Assembly: GCF_947623445.1 (NCBI RefSeq)
Contig: NC_135248.1
Coordinates: 12,037,820 to 12,101,819 of the forward strand
DNA length: 64,000 nt
Reading direction: 5' to 3'
From: Clavelina lepadiformis
Lineage: Eukaryota; Chordata; Ascidiacea; Aplousobranchia; Clavelinidae
Part shown: piece by piece, positions 63,401-64,000 of the stretch
Layout: each line of letters starts with the position of its first letter
Numbering within the stretch: the first letter of the stretch is position 1
Program-made: the position numbers and the translations under genes
Notes under the pieces: model-generated
Databases searched by the model: none
What the model was told of the DNA's origin: nothing
Seen by the model: only the letters and a program-made list of their open reading frames with translations

Positions 63401-64000
63401 AGCACCAATAACTTGTATCTTATGATGCAGCTCATACAGCATATCGTAGTAAAAATGCCTGCTTATGATGAAGTATGTCTCTGCATATGCTGTCAAGCAT
63501 ATTTTTCGTGGGACGTTTTTGCCGGAAAAAGGTAAAAAAATATCTCTATTTAAGGCAAAGAGTCTCGGGCGTTGCCTACCACACAAGAAACGGCGTGAAA
63601 ATCGGCGCTCTCAGACGATTTCGTTATTAAGTTAAGTTGAGATGGCGTTATTCGTTCGTAATTATATACAATGAAAGCTCGTCCGGTTTAGGATAAATCG
63701 TACCAGTAGAACAGTTGTTCCAAGTTGTTTATCATGACCGTGTTATAGTTATATGATATTGCCCGCTGACCGATTTGTGTTATGTCTATGTATTTGATAA
63801 TGTTTCAGGATTCTAATCTTATATATAGGGATAAACCTTCGGCTGGGAAGGGTCTGCCCTAGAGTTCTGAGTAGCTGACCAGATAGGTATGGTTTTAATT
63901 TATTTTTCCTAAAATTTAAATTTATTTGTAAGTCAAGTGATTGCTGTTTCCATTGCGCTTATGGAAGATTATAAACAATATTTACTTCACGTGACCTGAG
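60481..64000. other. intergenic, no gene seen
   Basis: Apart from the pogo-type MITE at 61317-61930, I see no exon with recognisable similarity or consistent splicing and no RNA gene. Isolated open frames here are short and lack codon structure. Confidence 0.5.
61317..61930. mobile_element. pogo/Tigger-like MITE
   Basis: A 614 bp element with inverted termini CAGTCGACTCCGCTTAATTCGG at the left and CCGAATTAAGCGGATTCGACTG at the right, flanked by TA on both sides (61315-61316, 61931-61932). The unit TCCGAATTAAGCGGA is repeated several times subterminally in both orientations, typical transposase-binding repeats. No transposase frame. Confidence 0.9.

Noticed and set aside
63830..63875. GC-richer stretch (CTGGGAAGGGTCTGCCCTAG) as a possible structured RNA
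   Set aside because: It forms only a short local hairpin and matches no RNA class I can recognise.
1..64000. CRISPR arrays, bacterial operons, tRNA or rRNA genes
   Set aside because: None seen; the window is intron-rich eukaryotic DNA.

Overview
This is eukaryotic nuclear DNA, AT-rich, with intron-rich genes on both strands and many small non-autonomous DNA transposons. Gene content, short introns and family types (tandem neutral ceramidases, a lectin-protease chimera, LDLa-repeat proteins) fit an invertebrate chordate, most likely an ascidian tunicate of Ciona type. That assignment is an inference from style and content. All long reading frames are exons of spliced genes, so I rebuilt the genes by hand from splice sites and exon phase. 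Six of the eight rebuilt genes give whole-codon totals from ATG to stop.

Layout: 1-1244, no gene. 1245-5750 (-), RWDD1 orthologue, 5 exons, with a hAT-type MITE and a pogo/Tigger-type MITE in its introns. 5751-6543, shared head-to-head promoter region. 6544-17020 (+), BMS1 orthologue, 26 exons, about 1182 aa. 17406-40320 (-), four neutral ceramidase (ASAH2) genes head to tail, named here in transcription order D (40320-34606), C (33634-27277), B (27140-22383) and A (22246-17406). 43003-48873 (+), a secreted protein with an unrecognised N-terminal region, a C-type lectin domain and a trypsin domain. 51244-54535 (+), a compact membrane-anchored glucosidase II beta-like / MRH lectin protein. About 57000-60480 (-), a degenerate LDLa-repeat receptor gene. 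The rest is intergenic DNA with MITEs at 55513-55653, 56202-56718 and 61317-61930.

The ceramidase cluster is the most unusual part. D and C are complete genes, each with a start codon, a signal-anchor exon and the full catalytic core. B and A keep every catalytic exon but have no anchor exon and no promoter space: their first usable exon starts only about 135 bp after the stop codon of the gene upstream. B is a chimera (A-type exons 3-13 joined to C-type exons 14-17) made by unequal crossover in exon 14, which produced a direct 4.9 kb duplication. The C-B-A block therefore looks like an operon resolved by spliced-leader trans-splicing, a set of alternative cassettes behind gene C's 5' exons, or two headless pseudogenes with intact cores.

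Functionally, BMS1 (40S ribosome biogenesis) and RWDD1 share a promoter. The ceramidases would hydrolyse ceramide at the cell surface or in the lumen. The lectin-protease is probably an extracellular defence or matrix protein. The MRH protein would act on N-glycans in the secretory pathway.
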